Shown here in pieces: positions 19,089 to 27,978 of a stretch of 64,000 bases of DNA. The DNA is from Micromonospora olivasterospora (GTDB lineage Bacteria; Actinomycetota; Actinomycetes; Mycobacteriales; Micromonosporaceae), in NCBI RefSeq assembly GCF_007830265.1, contig NZ_VLKE01000001.1:6510001-6574000 (forward strand), given 5' to 3'. A model generated the notes under the pieces. It ran no database searches, was not told where the DNA came from, and was given only the letters and a program-made list of their open reading frames with translations. Both the position numbers and the translations under genes were made by a program. Numbering within the stretch: the stretch's first letter is position 1; each line of letters begins with the position of its first letter.

Positions 19089-20215
19089 TACGGCAGCCGC
19101 CGTTTGTGATGTCGCTGGTCAGGCGGGCTGGACGCGAGGCGGCCACCGCGTGATCGTCTGTGCATTGTGGACACAACATCAGATCTTGCGGTGGCCGCGT
19201 GCCACAGCGGGGTCCAGCGGCAGTACAGCGGCACCGCCGGGCGGATCGAGAACAGTCAGGTCGGGGTGTTCCTGGACTACGCCGGCCGGGACGGACACAC
19301 CCTCATCGACCGCAGGATCTATACCTGCCGGCGTCGTGGACCGACAACCGGCAGCGGTGCCAGGCCGCGCGCGTGCCCGACGGCATCGAGTTCGCCACCC
19401 GGTCCGAGTTGGCCGCCCACATGATCACCGCCGCCCTCGACGCCGGCGTCTCCGCGGGGTGGGCCGCAGCGGACGAGGCCTACGGCAACAGCAGTGTTTT
19501 CCGCTCCCACCTGCGCCAACACAGGCTCGGCTACGTCCTCGCGGTATCCCGCAGCCACCTGATCCCGCCCGACAGCGGCAAGGTGAAGATCCGCGCTGAC
19601 CGGGCCGCCGCGGGGCTACCGGCATCGGCCTGGCAACGCCGCTCAGCCAGCGCCGGATCCAAGGGGCCCCGCTTATACGACTGGGCCTGGCTCGACCAGG
19701 TCACCACCGACGCCGACCCCGACGACGGCGGCCGGCACAGCCTCCTGATCCGCCGCAACACCACCACCGGCGAGTTGGCCTTCTACCGCTGCTGGAGCCC
19801 GAAGCCGACCACGCTCGCCCAGTTCGTGCGGGTCGCCGGGATCCGGTGGACCGTCGAGGAGAGCTTCCAGACCGCGAAAGGTCAGGTCGGCCCGGACCAG
19901 CACCAGGTCCGCCGCTGGGACTCCTGGCACCGGTTCACCACCCTCGCTCTGGCCGCCCTCGCCGTCCTGGCGATCTGCGCCGCCGACGCCGCCAGCACCA
20001 CCGACGACGGCAAAGACATCGGGCTGATCAAAATGACCGTCAACGAAGTCCGCCGCCTGATCAACATCCTCATCGTCCGCCCGACCAACGGCCTCGCCCA
20101 CCGTTTGCACTGGTCAGGCTGGCGCCGCCAGCATCAAGCCCGAGCCCGACGATCCCACTACACACGCCGCCTCAACCTCGAACTCCAACCATGATCTCGA
20201 ACGGCGGCTGCCATA
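19089..20215 (+). mobile_element. Internally deleted IS701-family element with CTAG target duplication
   Basis: The ends read TACGGCAGCCGCCGTT at 19089 and, inverted, TATGGCAGCCGCCGTT ending at 20215. CTAG flanks both sides (19085-19088 and 20216-20219). Its 1,127 bp are about 380 bp shorter than the intact relative at 15418-16922; the missing part is the transposase 5' region. Confidence 0.88.
19167..20194 (+). pseudogene. IS701-family transposase, N-terminally truncated and frameshifted
   Basis: The reading starts within the core (HSGVQRQYSGTAGRIENSQ). Near 19330 it shifts frame to LPASWTDNRQRC and runs on to LNLELQP before the stop at 20194. The second and third catalytic regions remain (AADEAYGNSSVFRSHLRQH; RWTVEESFQTAKGQVGPDQ). 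The region holding the first catalytic Asp and the whole N-terminal domain is lost. It can move only in trans, if the 15436-16842 transposase recognises its similar ends. Confidence 0.85.
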
Positions 20216-20342
20216 CTAGTATTCTAGCTGGCTAGCTTATATAATATCTCGGCCACATTAGCAGGACATCTGAGGTCCATTGTCGCTGCCCCAGCGTGGG
20301 ACGTGACGGGAAGTTCCCTCGGCGGAAGGGCTTACAACGGCT

Positions 20343-21248
20343 ATGCCACTGCACATTGCCGTCATCGGCGCTGGACGCGTCGGTACCGTGCTCGGGGCGG
20401 CGCTGGCCAGGGCTGGACACCACATCACCGTTGTGGCGAGGTCCCCTCGCTCCTTGGCTCGTGCTCGACGCCTGCTCCCCGACGCCTCATTCGTGTCTCT
20501 CGCTGCGGCCACGGACGCGGACCTCTTGTTGTTGACCACTTCCGATGACGCGCTCGTACAGGCTGCTCGAGAACTGGCGGACGCTCCCTCGCTGCGAGTG
20601 GGACAAACCGTGCTGCACACCTCGGTCGTGCACGGGTTGGGCGCACTCGAACCCCTTCAGCATCGCGGGCTGCGGATCGGGGCGATGCATCCGGCGATGA
20701 CGTTCACCGGTCAACTGACTGACCTCGACCGCCTCCCCGGAACTACTTTCACCGTTACCGCCCAACCCGACCTGCTCAAGTCACTCCGCCGATTGATCGA
20801 GGGCGACCTTAAAGGACGTCAGCAATCACTCCGGGAGGAACAACGACCCCTTTATCATCTCGGGCTGGTCCATGGCGCCAATCATTTGGTGAGCCTCGTG
20901 AACGATGCATGCGACATGCTCAGAGCGGGTGGCATCACACACCCACAGGACGTCCTCGAACCGCTCCTGAGGGCCGCCCTCGACAACGCCCTCCACGCTG
21001 GGGACCACGGGCTCACCGGCCCCATCGCGCGCGGCGATGTCGGCACGCTCGAATGGCACGTCGCGACCCTGGAGCAGACCCGGCATCCAGCAGCCGACGC
21101 ATACATCACGCTAGCCCACCGGACTGCCGAACGTGCCCACCACGCCGGCATCCTGTCCGACGTCACCGCCGCTCGACTCATGGACGCCATCGCAATCCGC
21201 CCGGATCGTCGGGCCGCGTCGACTCGACGGTGCGACTGCGGTTCCTGA
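20343..21248 (+). CDS. Rossmann/DUF2520 reductase, PanG-type ketopantoate reductase candidate
   Basis: A 301-aa protein. It starts with an NAD(P)-binding GxGxxG motif (HIAVIGAGRVGTVLGAALARAG) and a HPAMTFTG motif typical of Rossmann plus DUF2520 proteins. The C-terminal helical half (HLGLVHGANHLVSLVNDACDML) is the DUF2520 part. Members of this family in Francisella (PanG) reduce ketopantoate to pantoate. The nearby panB makes this role likely here, although the two genes diverge and are separated by an IS701 relic. The start is ATG 20343. The 120-bp upstream region is AT-richer (cttatataatatc near 20236) and probably holds the promoter. Confidence 0.8.
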   Translation: MPLHIAVIGAGRVGTVLGAALARAGHHITVVARSPRSLARARRLLPDASFVSLAAATDADLLLLTTSDDALVQAARELADAPSLRVGQTVLHTSVVHGLGALEPLQHRGLRIGAMHPAMTFTGQLTDLDRLPGTTFTVTAQPDLLKSLRRLIEGDLKGRQQSLREEQRPLYHLGLVHGANHLVSLVNDACDMLRAGGITHPQDVLEPLLRAALDNALHAGDHGLTGPIARGDVGTLEWHVATLEQTRHPAADAYITLAHRTAERAHHAGILSDVTAARLMDAIAIRPDRRAASTRRCDCGS

Positions 21249-21402
21249 TTCTCTAGCCTGCGAGTTCCCAAGGCTTTCGGGACCTTGAGTCGATCGGCTA
21301 GTCCGACTGGCGCCCTTCGGATGAGCGGCGCCTCGCTGCGAACGCACTCACATGGCTTCCCTTTGTGTCAAGACACGGCTGGGAGGGTCTGTCAAACGAA
21401 CG

Positions 21403-22122
21403 GCTCTGTCCATGATTGCGTGATCAACTGACTGTGCCCCGGATCCGGAGTGCGGCGACGGTCTGTGATCATGGTCGTTGTGTGATCGTCAGTGGTTGGA
21501 CGTGCTCCTGCCGCACCTGGCGGGTGTGGTGGTCGAGCGGATCGAGCAGACCGCATCAGGTGTGCTGATGTGGGCGTGTGTCAAGGCAGAAGACGGTGTC
21601 TGCCCGTCCTGCGGCAGCCGATCGCGCCGGGTCCAGCAGCGGCTGGCCGAGAAGACGCCGGTCACCCGGATCCTGGCCGAGACCCGCGGACACGGTTACA
21701 CCGGCAGCGCGAACCTGCTGGTGCGCTACATCGACCAGGGCCGGGCCGATCCCGAGCGCGTCGCACCCCGCACCACGCCGCCTGGTCTCCTGGCTGCTGA
21801 GCCGGCCCCGCGGACCTGCCCGACCACACCCGGCGCCATCTCGACGACCTGATCGCCGCCTGCCCCGAGATGACCACCCTCGCCGCCCGAGTACGTGAGT
21901 TCGCCGCCATCCTCACCGGGCGCCGCGGCCAGGACCTTCCCAGCTGGATCGCCACCACCCGTGCGGACATGCTGCCCGGCTTCGACTCCTACCTCAAAGG
22001 ACTGGACAAGGACCTGGGCCCGGCGGTCGCGGGCCTGACCGTGCCCTGCAGCAACGGACCCACCGAGGGCGTGAATACGAAGATCAAGCTGCTCAAGCGA
22101 CAGACCTACGGCAAAGCCGTGG
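21403..22122 (+). pseudogene. ISL3-family transposase relic with internal deletions
   Basis: It begins at an ISL3-like end (ggctctgtcc at 21403). The N-terminal zinc ribbon follows (LLPHLAGVVVERIEQTASGV; CPSCGSRSRRVQQR), then a jump to late sequence (ILAETRGHGYTGSANLLVRY). In another frame comes the C-terminal signature GPTEGVNTKIKLLKRQTYGKA. The DDE core start is missing. Right of about 22122 a different gene fragment begins, so this is one border of a deletion. Confidence 0.8.
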
Positions 22123-22127
22123 GGTGG

Positions 22128-22239
22128 CGGTGGACTCAAGGTGATCTTCGGCGTGGCACAGGAACCCCGTCCCTGGCGGAAAGAACCTGTGGTAGATCAG
22201 GTGTACGACCGACTCTTCACCATGATGGCGGCGTCGTAG
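22128..22239 (+). pseudogene. C-terminal fragment of an unrecognised gene
   Basis: About 36 codons read GGLKVIFGVAQEPRPWRKEP and VVDQVYDRLFTMMAAS, ending with TAG at 22237-22239. The coding-like composition and a stop 12 bp before the next start suggest it was the last part of a gene co-transcribed with the cyclo-ligase fragment. I do not recognise the family. Confidence 0.35.
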
Positions 22240-22251
22240 AAAGGGTTGTCC

Positions 22252-22475
22252 GTGGCGAAGCCCGACGGGGCCAAGAACGAAGTTCGCCACCGCGTCTGGG
22301 ACCTGCTCACCGAACACCGCGCCGCTCAACCGGACGTGCACGGTTCGATCCCGGACTTCGTGGGCGCCGAACTGGCTGCCCAGAAGCTTGCCGAGCTTCC
22401 GGTCTGGAAGCAGGCGCGCGTGGTGAAGGCCGTACCGGACAAGCCGCAGTTGCCGGTCAGGCGTGAGCGCGGGCT
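22252..22475 (+). pseudogene. 5-formyltetrahydrofolate cyclo-ligase-like N-terminal fragment
   Basis: From GTG 22252 it reads AKPDGAKNEVRHRVWDLLTE, then IPDFVGAELAAQKLAEL, VWKQARVVKA and PDKPQLPVR. This is the start of actinobacterial 5-formyl-THF cyclo-ligase family proteins, which convert 5-formyl-THF to methenyl-THF. Similarity stops at about 22475 after some 70 codons, less than half the family length, and the opposite-strand glycosidase gene ends 40 bp on. The rest was lost. Confidence 0.65.
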
Positions 22476-22518
22476 GCTCACGGTCGCGCTGGGCGCCACG
22501 GGCGGGACGAGGTCGCGA

Positions 22519-23528
22519 CTACTTCGCGAGGGTCCGAGCGCGCGTGCGGCCGTATTCGGCCAGGGCGTGGAACGCGGCCTTCGGCGTCCACGAGCCGTCC
22601 GGCAGTACCCGCACGATCCCGCGCGCGGCCAGGTCGTAGTCGTGGTCCAGGTCGCCGGTGGTGGGTAGGTGCCGGTTCGCGAACGTGTATACGAATGCCG
22701 CCTCCACCCCGCCGGCCTCGTAGTCGCGCAGCAGGTCCAGGACGTAGCGGGCCTGGCCCTCCTCGTCACGCTCCAGCTGCGCGGTGAGCTGCGCGGTGCG
22801 GCCGTGCTCGTCGTACGTCACCGGCTCCGCGCCTCCCGCGACATCGGCCGCGCCGCGAAAGGTACAGCAGCCGAACTCGGTCGCGGCGTACGGCTTGCCC
22901 TGCCCCACCGCCGCCGCCAAGATCTGCGGGAACGCCGCGGCGTTGGTCGCGTCGCGGTAGCCGGCGTCGCTGGCGATGATGTCGAACGGTGCCCAGTCGA
23001 CGTCTTCCAGCGGGATCGAGGCGTAGCCGACGGGGCCGCCGAACCGCTCCCGCACCGCGGGCACCGCCTCGGCGAGGAAGTCGCGTACCGCGGCCCGCGC
23101 GGCCGGGACCGCCTCCCGCATCCGCATCGGATCGGTGAACAACGCCATGCGTTCTGCCAGGTCGCGGCCCGGCAAAAAGCCATCGGTGAACATGGCGATC
23201 TCGGAGCCCGTGAGGTACACGACCGACGCCCCGCTCTGCCGCAGCCGCTCGGCCCGCCCCGCGCCGTCGAGCACGAACGCCATGAGCCCGTCGCGGTCGA
23301 GCCCGTTGGTGAACGGGCAGTACCACACCTCCAGCCCAGCCTCGGCGGCGAACCGCGCGGCCAGCTCCAGCCGGTCCTGGACACCGCCGGTGATGCGCAC
23401 CGCGTCGCAGTGCAACTCTCGCGGATGACGCGCAGGTCACGCCGCACCGTCTCCGGATCGAACGGCTCGTGGGTCGTGGAGCCGGCGCTCACAAAGCCGG
23501 TGTCGTAGTTCATGCCGAAGACACGCAT
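22519..23528 (-). CDS. Glycosidase-like TIM-barrel protein, one-base deletion near its start
   Basis: ATG 23528 starts MRVFGMNYDTGFVSAGSTTH, then FDPETVRRDLRVIRES. A missing base near 23420 (AGTTGCAC, probably AGTTTGCAC) breaks the frame; the rest continues LHCDAVRITGGVQDRLELAA to the stop at 22519. The body is barrel-like: VWYCPFTNG, VYLTGSEIAMFTDGFLPG, VDWAPFDIIASDAGYRDA, YAATEFGCCTF with a possible catalytic Glu, and EAAFVYTFANRHLP. Length restored is about 335 aa. I cannot name the substrate. The divergent TetR gene and the two palindromes between them suggest control by that repressor. The deletion is in a homopolymer and may be a miscall. Confidence 0.6.
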
Positions 23529-23549
23529 CTGAGCTCTCCTCGCTCGCAA

Positions 23550-23585
23550 GGTACGCCGCGTACCCTATAAGGTACGTCGAGTACC
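23550..23585. promoter_or_regulatory. Paired 15-bp palindromic operators between the glycosidase-like gene and tetR
   Basis: GGTACGCCGCGTACC (23550-23564) and GGTACGTCGAGTACC (23571-23585) are near-perfect palindromes 21 bp apart centre to centre, two helical turns, so dimers would bind the same face. They lie immediately upstream of both divergent starts, an arrangement typical for TetR autoregulation. Confidence 0.85.
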
Positions 23586-23594
23586 CTGCAAGAC

Positions 23595-24176
23595 ATGAGC
23601 ACCAGGCGCCGGGGCGAGGAGCTGGAACGGGCGATCCTGCACGCGGCGGCGGAGGAACTGCGCGAGTCCGGCTACGCCGGAATGACCATGGACCGGGTCG
23701 CCGCCCGGGCCGGCACCAACAAAAACGCCATTTACCGCCGATGGCCGCATCGAGCGGCGCTGGGCATCGCGGCGTACCGCCACCTCTCCGACGCCGTCAT
23801 GCCGAACCCCAACACGGGCACCCTCCGCGGCGACGCCCTCGAGATGCTGCGGCGGACGAACGAGACGTGGTCCTCGCCGCACGGAGCCGTCCTACGCAGC
23901 CTGCTGGCGGCTGCGGCGGACGAGCCGGCACTGCTCGACCTCATGCGCGAACGGTCGGGCGCGGACACCATGGACCGCGCCTGGCTGACCATGCTCGAAC
24001 GCGCCATCGCACGCGGCGACGCACCGCCGGACGCCGCCCATCCGCGCGTCGCGACCACGCCGATGATGCTGCTGCGAGCCGAGTACGCGATGCGCGGCAT
24101 CCCCTCGGTCCCCGACGAGGTACTGGTAGAGATCGTCGACGAGGTCTTCCTGCCACTCGTACGCGGCCGCGCCTGA
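23595..24176 (+). CDS. TetR-family transcriptional regulator
   Basis: A 193-aa repressor. The N-terminal HTH is ILHAAAEELRESGYAGMTMD, then VAARAGTNKNAIYRRWPHRA at about residues 13-55. The C-terminal ligand domain is like TetR_C_16 types (LLRAEYAMRGIPSVPDEVLV). ATG 23595 lies 9 bp after the second operator palindrome, so binding should block its own promoter and that of the divergent gene. The inducer is unknown. Confidence 0.9.
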   Translation: MSTRRRGEELERAILHAAAEELRESGYAGMTMDRVAARAGTNKNAIYRRWPHRAALGIAAYRHLSDAVMPNPNTGTLRGDALEMLRRTNETWSSPHGAVLRSLLAAAADEPALLDLMRERSGADTMDRAWLTMLERAIARGDAPPDAAHPRVATTPMMLLRAEYAMRGIPSVPDEVLVEIVDEVFLPLVRGRA

Positions 24177-24343
24177 CCACCCACACGCCGAACGCGACCA
24201 CCAGCGACCCGATGCTCGCCAGAGACATGCCCGGCGCAATCCCCAGCAGCCGGTCTGGGAGACCCGACAACCGTGGCGCCGCGTAGCGTCCGCTCCGCGG
24301 TGAGCGGACGTTGCGGTGTATTCATCTCGTCCGGCGGCTCTGG

Positions 24344-24905
24344 CTAATTGCGGGGTGGCAGGGATGCGACCGGGCGGACCGCGGTGAACTGAGTGTGTTC
24401 ATACCGGGTGGCGGCGAGCAGCAGCAGCAGCCATTCGTCGCCGCCCTGCCACGGGTAGAGGTCGGCGGCACCGCCGCGTACCACCCTGGGACCGTCGCCG
24501 GTGCGTGGGCGGGCATCCGCCGGGGCGCCCACGAAACCGGGAACCCACACATCGGCGCAGATTTCGTTCGCCGAGCCCATGGCGGCTATCCCGAAGGCGT
24601 TCTCCGCGGCGGCTGTCCGCTGCTCATCGTCGAAGTCGTCGAGCAGGTGGTCCTCGCCGGGTTTTCCGTCGCCCCGGAACGTCAGGGTGGTGGTGCCGGC
24701 TCGGGCCGCGTACTCCCACTCAGCCTCGCTGGGTTGCGCGCACCGCCGCCAGTTCAGCGTCGGACAGGCCCATGCGGAAGGTTCCGCCCGGCACCTCCCG
24801 AAAGACCACCCCGGATGGGATGTGCCGCCAGGCCGGTCGCCCAGCCACGATCGCCTCGGTCCACATGGCGCCGGACGTCAACAGCCCGGGCGCCACCATC
24901 CGCAC
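24344..24905 (-). pseudogene. Formylglycine-generating-enzyme-like gene with internal deletion
   Basis: The N-terminal piece (24905 to 24735) has HIPSGVVFREVPGGTFRMG, then LSDAELAAVRATQR. The C-terminal piece (to 24344), in another frame, has EWEYAARAGTTTLTFRGDG, GIAAMGSANEICADVW, GPRVVRGGAADLYPWQ and EWLLLLLAATRY. These are the start and end of SUMF1/FGE-sulfatase family proteins. The middle of about 100 residues or more is missing, and the join at about 24722 is out of frame. The gene is a clear deletion relic. Members that modify sulfatases need catalytic Cys residues, which are not visible here. Confidence 0.68.
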
Positions 24906-25071
24906 CGTCTTGCACGACTACGAGCGCGCGGCACGCGCTCATCGGCAGGTTCAGGATGCTCGCTCGCGCCAATCCCCTTCGAGTGGAGCGGCGTGATCGC
25001 TGTCCGAATGGCCTAGATTCCCGAGAGGGGCGGTGATCGGCTGGCCGACCTGCGGGAAATATGATCAGGTC

Positions 25072-26013
25072 ATGCCTTTGACGGTGGAGGACGTCGACCG
25101 GTTCGAGCTGTCGAGACCGCGCCTGGAGGCCATCGCCTACCGTCTCCTCGGCTCCGCGGACGAGGCGGAGGACATCGTGCAGGAGACGTTCCTGCGCTGG
25201 CAGGCCGCCGACGTCGACCGCGTCGAGGTCCCCGAGGCCTGGCTGACGAAGGTGCTCACCAACCTGTGCCTCAACCAGCTCACCTCCGCCCGGGCACGCC
25301 GCGAGACCTACGTGGGCCGGTGGCTGCCCGAGCCGCTGCTCGCGGGGGACCCGATGCTCGGCCCGGCCGACACCGCGGAGCAGCGAGAATCGGTCTCGTA
25401 CGCGGTGCTCACCCTCATGGAGCGCCTGTCTCCGAAGGAACGAGCCGTGTACGTGCTGCGGGAGGCCTTCGACTACCCGCATCGGGAGATCGCCGAGATC
25501 CTCGACATCACCGAGGCCGCCAGCCAGCAGATCTTTCACCGCGCCAAGAAGCATGTCGCGGACGGCAGAGCCCGCAGCGCGATCGACCGGGCCGCCGCTC
25601 AGCGGATCGTCCAGGAGTTCCTCGCGGCCGCCGCCAGTGGCCAGACCGGTGAGCTCGTACGCCTGCTCACCAAGGACGCCATCGCCATCGGCGACGGCGG
25701 AGGGAAGGTTCCGGCACGCACCAAGGCGTTCGAGGGAGCCGTCGCGGTCGCGAAGTTCGTGTGGGGAATGTTCCAGCCGGCCGACGCCAAGCGCGCAATC
25801 GTCGGCGGCTCGCCCGAGATATATCCCTGTACCGCCAATGGCGAACCCGCCGTCGTGGCCGTCGTGGAAGGCCGGGTCGTCGCCATCATGTGCCTGCAGG
25901 TCACCGCCGAGGGCATCACCGCCTGCCGTACCCAGGCCAACCCCGACAAGCTCGAACGCGCGACCCAGCAATGGGCGGTGGCCAACCACGGGGAGCCGCT
26001 GCTCGTCATGTGA
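25072..26013 (+). CDS. ECF41-group (SigJ-like) RNA polymerase sigma factor
   Basis: A 313-aa sigma factor with start ATG 25072. Region 2 is PRLEAIAYRLLGSADEAEDI, then VQETFLRWQ; region 4 is RLSPKERAVYVLREAFDYPH followed by REIAEILDITEAASQQIFHR. A C-terminal SnoaL-like extension follows. It includes the group motifs WLPEPL between the regions and DGGGKVPA in the extension. In ECF41 proteins this extension takes the place of a separate anti-sigma factor and tunes activity. The next gene is an NAD(P)-dependent epimerase, the usual kind of partner and target for this group. Confidence 0.92.
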   Translation: MPLTVEDVDRFELSRPRLEAIAYRLLGSADEAEDIVQETFLRWQAADVDRVEVPEAWLTKVLTNLCLNQLTSARARRETYVGRWLPEPLLAGDPMLGPADTAEQRESVSYAVLTLMERLSPKERAVYVLREAFDYPHREIAEILDITEAASQQIFHRAKKHVADGRARSAIDRAAAQRIVQEFLAAAASGQTGELVRLLTKDAIAIGDGGGKVPARTKAFEGAVAVAKFVWGMFQPADAKRAIVGGSPEIYPCTANGEPAVVAVVEGRVVAIMCLQVTAEGITACRTQANPDKLERATQQWAVANHGEPLLVM

Positions 26014-26099
26014 CCGGCATCACCTCTGGCTCCTGTCAGCAAGCGGCGGGCCATCCGGTTCAAGTGACAAATCCGAGCCGGAAAGCAAGGGAGCCCACG

Positions 26100-27035
26100 A
26101 TGAGGGTGCTGGTGGCAGGAGCGACCGGAGCCATGGGCAAGGAACTCGTGCCGCGTCTGGCCGATGCGGGACACGAGGTGTTCGCCATGATCCGCAGCGA
26201 GTCCAACAAGGCCAGGGCAGCACAGCTGGGCGCGGTGCCGGTCATCGCCGATGCGCTGGATCGCGCCCAGGTCGAGGCGGCGGTGCGCCAGGCGGCCCCG
26301 GAGGTGATCGTCAACCAGTTGACCGCCATCGGGCACATCGACACCCGCCATTTCGACCGCAGCTTCGCCGCCACCAACCGGCTGCGGATCGAGGGCACCG
26401 ACAACCTGCTCGCGGCCGCCCGCGCCACAGGAGTACGACGGTTCGTCGCCCAGAGCAACGGCGCGTTCACCTACACGCGGACCGGCGGGCCGGTCAAGAC
26501 CGAACAGGATCCCCTGGATCGCTCACCGGTCAGCCAGATGGCCCCGATGATCGCCGCGATCGAACACTTGGAGAAGGCCGTGCTGGGCGCCGCCTGGAGC
26601 GAAGGGATCGTGCTGCGCTACGGCGCGTTCTACGGGCCCGGCACCTCCATGGCCCCCGGCTCGGAGCAGCTGGAGATGATCCGCAAACGCAAGTTCCCGG
26701 TCGTCGGTGACGGCGGCGCGGTGTGGTCGTTCGTGCACATCGCCGACGCCGCGGCGGCCACGGTCGCAGCGGTGGAGAACGGCGGCCGCGGTATCTACAA
26801 CATCGTCGATGACGACCCCGCCCCGGTCGCCGAATGGCTGCCGGAACTGGCGGCCATGCTGGGTGCCAAGAAGCCGATGCGCGTACCGCGGTTCATCGGA
26901 CGGCTGGCCGCCGGACCCGCCGGCGTCGTGCTCATGACCGAACTGCGCGGCGCATCCAACGCCAAGGCCAAGCGCGAACTGGGCTGGCACCCGGCACACC
27001 CCTCCTGGCGTCAAGGCCTTCAGGTTGCGCCGTGA
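26100..27035 (+). CDS. NAD(P)-dependent epimerase/dehydratase-family oxidoreductase, ECF41 partner
   Basis: A 311-aa extended-SDR-like protein. It has the nucleotide-binding motif RVLVAGATGAMGKELVPRLA and NLLAAARATGVRRFVAQSNG. In place of the classical YxxxK it shows IAAIEHLEKAVLGA. GIVLRYGAFYGPG and VWSFVHIADAAAATVAAVE are typical of the family. It starts 87 bp after the sigma gene in the same direction. ECF41 sigma factors are commonly next to a carboxymuconolactone decarboxylase, oxidoreductase or epimerase that they control, so this is probably the regulated gene. Substrate unknown. Confidence 0.87.
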   Translation: MRVLVAGATGAMGKELVPRLADAGHEVFAMIRSESNKARAAQLGAVPVIADALDRAQVEAAVRQAAPEVIVNQLTAIGHIDTRHFDRSFAATNRLRIEGTDNLLAAARATGVRRFVAQSNGAFTYTRTGGPVKTEQDPLDRSPVSQMAPMIAAIEHLEKAVLGAAWSEGIVLRYGAFYGPGTSMAPGSEQLEMIRKRKFPVVGDGGAVWSFVHIADAAAATVAAVENGGRGIYNIVDDDPAPVAEWLPELAAMLGAKKPMRVPRFIGRLAAGPAGVVLMTELRGASNAKAKRELGWHPAHPSWRQGLQVAP

Positions 27036-27176
27036 CGTGCTGAGCGTGGTTCTTCCCGCCGCATGACAGTGCAGTAATCGCGATGCGCGGGTTTGGCTCT
27101 GCGCCTAGCGTCTAGGAGTGCTCATCGATCTTTGGCGAAGCGTGCACCTGGGTGTCGGTCACGGCCGGGGTCTGCG

Positions 27177-27311
27177 GTGCGTTTGTATCGGGAGTCGGAC
27201 CCAGAGCCGGTGATCCGCCAGCTGGCACGTCAGCTTGGGGTGCATCACGAGGCCTTGCGGAACTGGATCCGCCAGGAAATCCAACGGCAGCGGACGTCCG
27301 CGGAGCCGTAG
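27177..27311 (+). pseudogene. IS3-family transposase OrfA fragment
   Basis: VRLYRESDPEPVIRQLARQL followed by GVHHEALRNWIRQ is the HTH part of an IS3-type OrfA. About 45 codons survive; neither OrfB nor element ends are seen. It overlaps the end of the opposite-strand relic at 27245-27972, so this marks a junction. Confidence 0.7.
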
Positions 27312-27972
27312 TGTCCGTTCCCCGGCACAGTGGTCACATCGATGTGGATGCCGGCCCGATGCTGCTCGGTGAGGCCGGGATGGGTGGAGACCGCGGTGCG
27401 GACCTCGACCGCTGGGTCGGCGGCGAGCCTGACGAGCTGGTCGCCGGTCAGGTCGAGGCGACCGGTGACTCCCCGCCGGACCGACGGGTCGGGGTGGCGC
27501 AGCATCTCGAACACGTCCGGCGGGACGGTAGAGTTCTCGCCCGTCACCCGCAGCGCTGCCGCGTCGCCGCTGGCCAGCACCTGATCGACCAGGGCCCGGG
27601 ACAGCGGACGCCGCAGCACGTCGACCCCGACCCGCCCGCCGGGCAGGGCGGTAACGGTCACCACCGCGCCGCTGTGCGACACCGACATCTCCAGTTCAGT
27701 TCCGGCAGCATCGGCCGGCCGTGCCAGCGGCCGCAGTGAGAGCACGTGCGGTCCACCGTCACCGCTTCAGCCGGGAGGTCGAGCATTGCGCCGGCGACGG
27801 TGCGCAGCAGTGCCGCTCCGAGCAGGAACCGGGCGCGATCCGCCTCCGGTACAGCGCGATCGACGTGCTGCCGCTCGCGGTGGTCGAGCACGTCCAGTAA
27901 CCCGACGTGCGGCATCGTCAGACCGACAGTAAACACGGTGATCTTGCTCGTCGTTGCCGGCTGGACAGCCAC
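27245..27972 (-). pseudogene. Phosphopantetheinyl-transferase N-terminal half joined to a leucine-rich-variant repeat fragment
   Basis: From GTG 27972 the reading is that of an Sfp-type 4'-phosphopantetheinyl transferase: LDHRERQHVDRAVPEADRAR, FLLGAALLRTVAGAMLDLPA and CSHCGRWHGRPMLP. After a shift near 27710 come ELEMSVSHSGAVVTVTAL and GRVGVDV, which include the conserved SHS and GVD. The expected W..KEA..KA half is absent. Instead ALVDQVLASGDAAALRVTGE and VRRGVTGRLDLTGDQLVRLA follow, HEAT/LRV-type repeats from another gene. The enzyme is dead. Its start lies 7 bp from the iron box at 27979, so it once diverged from the same operator as the carrier-protein fusion it would have served. Confidence 0.7.
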
Positions 27973-27978
27973 GGCTGC

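Noticed and set aside
24311..25036. Plus-strand frame of 241 codons
   Set aside because: Opposite-strand shadow of the formylglycine-generating-enzyme relic, whose motifs are on the minus strand.
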